From assembly GCF_009649175.1 (NCBI RefSeq), contig NZ_WJPO01000028.1, forward strand, positions 1 through 52,383: a stretch of 52,383 bases of DNA, given 5' to 3'. Each line of letters begins with the position of its first letter. The first letter of the stretch is position 1. The translations under genes were made by a program, and so were the position numbers. The stretch comes from Rhodovulum strictum. Lineage in GTDB: Bacteria > Pseudomonadota > Alphaproteobacteria > Rhodobacterales > Rhodobacteraceae. Shown here in pieces: positions 51,192 to 52,383 of the stretch. Under the pieces are notes generated by a model. That model was given only the letters and a program-made list of their open reading frames with translations. It was not told the DNA's origin and searched no databases.

Positions 51192-51911
51192 ATGATCCTC
51201 TACCCCGCCATCGACCTGAAGGACGGCCAATGCGTGCGGCTGTTGCGCGGCGAGATGGACAAGGCCACCGTCTTCGGCAACGACCCGGCCGCGCAGGCGC
51301 TGGCCTTCCAGCAGGCGGGCTGCGAATGGCTGCATCTGGTCGACCTGAACGGCGCCTTTGCCGGACGCCCGGTCAACGCCGCCGCGGTCGAGGCGATCCT
51401 GGCGGCGATCAGCGTGCCTGCCCAGCTTGGCGGCGGCATCCGCGACATGGCCACGATCGAAAGCTGGCTGTCGCGCGGCGTCAGGCGGGTGATCCTCGGC
51501 ACCGTCGCGGTCGAAAACCCCGCGCTGGTGCACGAGGCGGCGCGCGCCTTTCCGGGCCGCGTGGCGGTCGGCATCGACGCGCGCCAGGGCCGCGTTGCCA
51601 CCCGCGGCTGGGCCGAGGAAACCGATATGATGGCAACCGATCTGGCCCGCGCCTTCGAGGATGCCGGGGTTGCGGCGATCATCTACACCGATATCGACCG
51701 CGACGGCGCGATGGAGGGCCCGAACATCGCCGCCACCGAAGCACTGGCCCGCGCCGTGTCGATCCCGGTAATCGCCTCGGGCGGGGTGTCGTCGCTGGCC
51801 GATCTGGTCGCGCTGCGGGGGACCGGCGTGATTGCCGGGGCAATCTCGGGGCGCGCACTTTATGACGGGGCGCTCGACCTTGCCGAAGCGCTGGCGACGC
51901 TCAGGGACTGA
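51192..51911 (+). CDS. hisA: HisA, 1-(5-phosphoribosyl)-5-[(5-phosphoribosylamino)methylideneamino]imidazole-4-carboxamide isomerase
   Basis: A 239-residue TIM-barrel enzyme of histidine biosynthesis (ProFAR isomerase). [20 protein letters not shown] is the N-terminal HisA signature with the catalytic Asp8. [16 protein letters not shown] and [20 protein letters not shown] follow, then [16 protein letters not shown] with the second catalytic Asp, and [21 protein letters not shown] 51192 begins the conserved sequence. The other his genes are not in the window. Confidence 0.97.
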   Translation: MILYPAIDLKDGQCVRLLRGEMDKATVFGNDPAAQALAFQQAGCEWLHLVDLNGAFAGRPVNAAAVEAILAAISVPAQLGGGIRDMATIESWLSRGVRRVILGTVAVENPALVHEAARAFPGRVAVGIDARQGRVATRGWAEETDMMATDLARAFEDAGVAAIIYTDIDRDGAMEGPNIAATEALARAVSIPVIASGGVSSLADLVALRGTGVIAGAISGRALYDGALDLAEALATLRD

Positions 51912-52306
51912 ACCGCATAGGGGGCGCTGCCCCCGACCTTCGGCCTTGCCGCCGGAAATCTACGGGCCTGGGTCGGTTCTCGAAGTCCGGCCAGGCTGAC
52001 ATCCGCAGGCTTCCGATCACCGGCGCCATGCCCGGGATCAACCGCTCAAGGCCAGAACGGCCAAGCGCGGGGTGTGGTCTATCGCCACCACATGAAATCC
52101 GCCCGCTTTGAGTTCACGGATGCCGCCGAGACAATCGTCCCGACCGGAGGCCCGTCACAGGAAACCCGGAGGTTGTGCGCGGGCGTTGTTCAGACCGGGG
52201 AAGCGGCCAGCGGAAGCAATAGACGCCATGCCGAGAGGGCGAGCGGCAGGCGGACAGTTTCATGGGCCTTGTGCTCCACTTGGTGTCGCACTTGCCTGTC
52301 CAGGCC
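51912..52306. other. Intergenic stretch before the right IS edge, no convincing gene
   Basis: After hisA comes a small hairpin, GGGGGC-GCT-GCCCCC (51921-51935), without a T-run. Further right, open frames are short and their products look random. On the minus strand a 34-codon stretch ending at a stop at 52038 reads DDCLGGIRELKAGGFHVVAI and DHTPRLAVLAL, which looks protein-like. It could be the tail of a gene cut by the adjacent IS, but this is weak. Confidence 0.35.
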
Positions 52307-52327
52307 CTAGGCTCCAGACTCATTGAT
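52307..52327 (+). repeat. Terminal inverted repeat of right-edge IS5-type element, starting CTAG
   Basis: CTAGGCTCCAGACTC then ATTGAT. It matches, in inverted sense, the left-edge repeat at 87-107 (17 of 21 positions). It lies just outside the transposase stop codon. Confidence 0.65.
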
Positions 52328-52329
52328 CG

Positions 52330-52383
52330 TCAAAGCCAGAACAGGACGGTTGCGGCGAGGGCGATGGCGGAAAGGAAGGTCTT
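52330..52383 (-). CDS. IS5-family transposase, C-terminal 17 codons only (partial)
   Basis: The minus strand entering at the right edge reads KTFLSAIALAATVLFWL and then a stop codon TGA at 52332-52330. I recognise this as the usual C-terminus of IS5-family transposases of alphaproteobacteria. It complements the N-terminus at the left edge and has the same orientation. Only 17 residues are visible. Confidence 0.78.
   Translation of the reverse strand, partial: KTFLSAIALAATVLFWL

Noticed and set aside
51921-51935. GGGGGC-GCT-GCCCCC as hisA terminator
   Set aside because: Short stem without a T-run; such GC hairpins are frequent in this type of DNA.
1-52383. CRISPR array or prophage
   Set aside because: No regularly spaced direct repeats and no phage structural, lysis or integrase genes are visible.

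Overview
The window is GC-rich DNA (roughly two thirds G+C by eye) with third-codon G/C bias. Its gene families and short intergenic motifs point to an alphaproteobacterium of the family Rhodobacteraceae; the genus cannot be fixed from the sequence. Almost all of it is chromosomal housekeeping and transport DNA. Both ends run into an IS5-type insertion sequence: bases 1-30 are the first ten codons of a transposase and the last 54 bases are the final codons of one, both on the minus strand. The window therefore looks like a segment bounded by two copies of one repeat, possibly a whole contig.

Layout. 1-3.5 kb: IS edge, a membrane protein abutting the IS and probably 5'-truncated by it, a Na/Pi cotransporter with a PhoU-like tail, and a host-attachment-family protein. 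3.7-8.5 kb: two divergent Crp/Fnr regulators that share a perfect FNR-type box midway between them, then a Usp-like protein and a Lon-like protease that are translationally coupled. 8.6-13.5 kb: L,D-transpeptidase, mtnA, glucokinase, a lipoprotein, a LysE/ArgO exporter and a DUF502 membrane protein. 13.75-15.6 kb: rpsB-tsf with a strong terminator. 15.9-20.3 kb: a LuxR solo, a FAD oxidoreductase, tRNA-Gly(CCC), a small Cys protein, a PhoR-like kinase and a receiver-like protein. 20.3-27.6 kb: yicC-gmk-gamma carbonic anhydrase, a PAS_5 protein, class II DAHP synthase, a GlxA-type regulator, a monooxygenase-fold protein and a PQQ-type sugar dehydrogenase.

27.7-34.4 kb holds a complete branched-chain-type (HAAT) ABC importer: binding protein, two ATPases and two permeases. 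Two small secreted four-cysteine proteins are embedded between the second ATPase and the first permease, and a MobA/MocA-like nucleotidyltransferase closes the run. This is the least conventional operon in the window. 34.4-39.6 kb: a small membrane protein, a 0.9-kb stretch with no recognisable gene, an alkaline phosphatase with a VPLPA-CTERM sorting tail, an EnvZ-like kinase and an MBL-fold hydrolase.

39.7-40.9 kb is the one clearly accessory patch: tRNA-Asn with its terminator, then a HEPN-domain gene and the C-terminal remnant of an EcoRII-type restriction endonuclease. 41.1-47.6 kb is a compact operon for envelope and DNA metabolism (SPOR lipoprotein, D,D-carboxypeptidase, tmk, holB, tatD, PhnP-like MBL hydrolase, AEC transporter) with overlapping or near-touching genes. 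47.6-51.9 kb: ankyrin-repeat protein, rpoH, rluD, a DUF6476 protein whose start codon overlaps that of rluD, and hisA. The last 0.4 kb has no convincing gene before the right-hand IS edge.

No prophage, CRISPR array or complete defence system is visible. The best candidates for something undescribed are the paired Cys-rich proteins inside the ABC importer operon, the orphan kinase with its divergent degenerate receiver, and the HEPN/EcoRII remnant beside tRNA-Asn.
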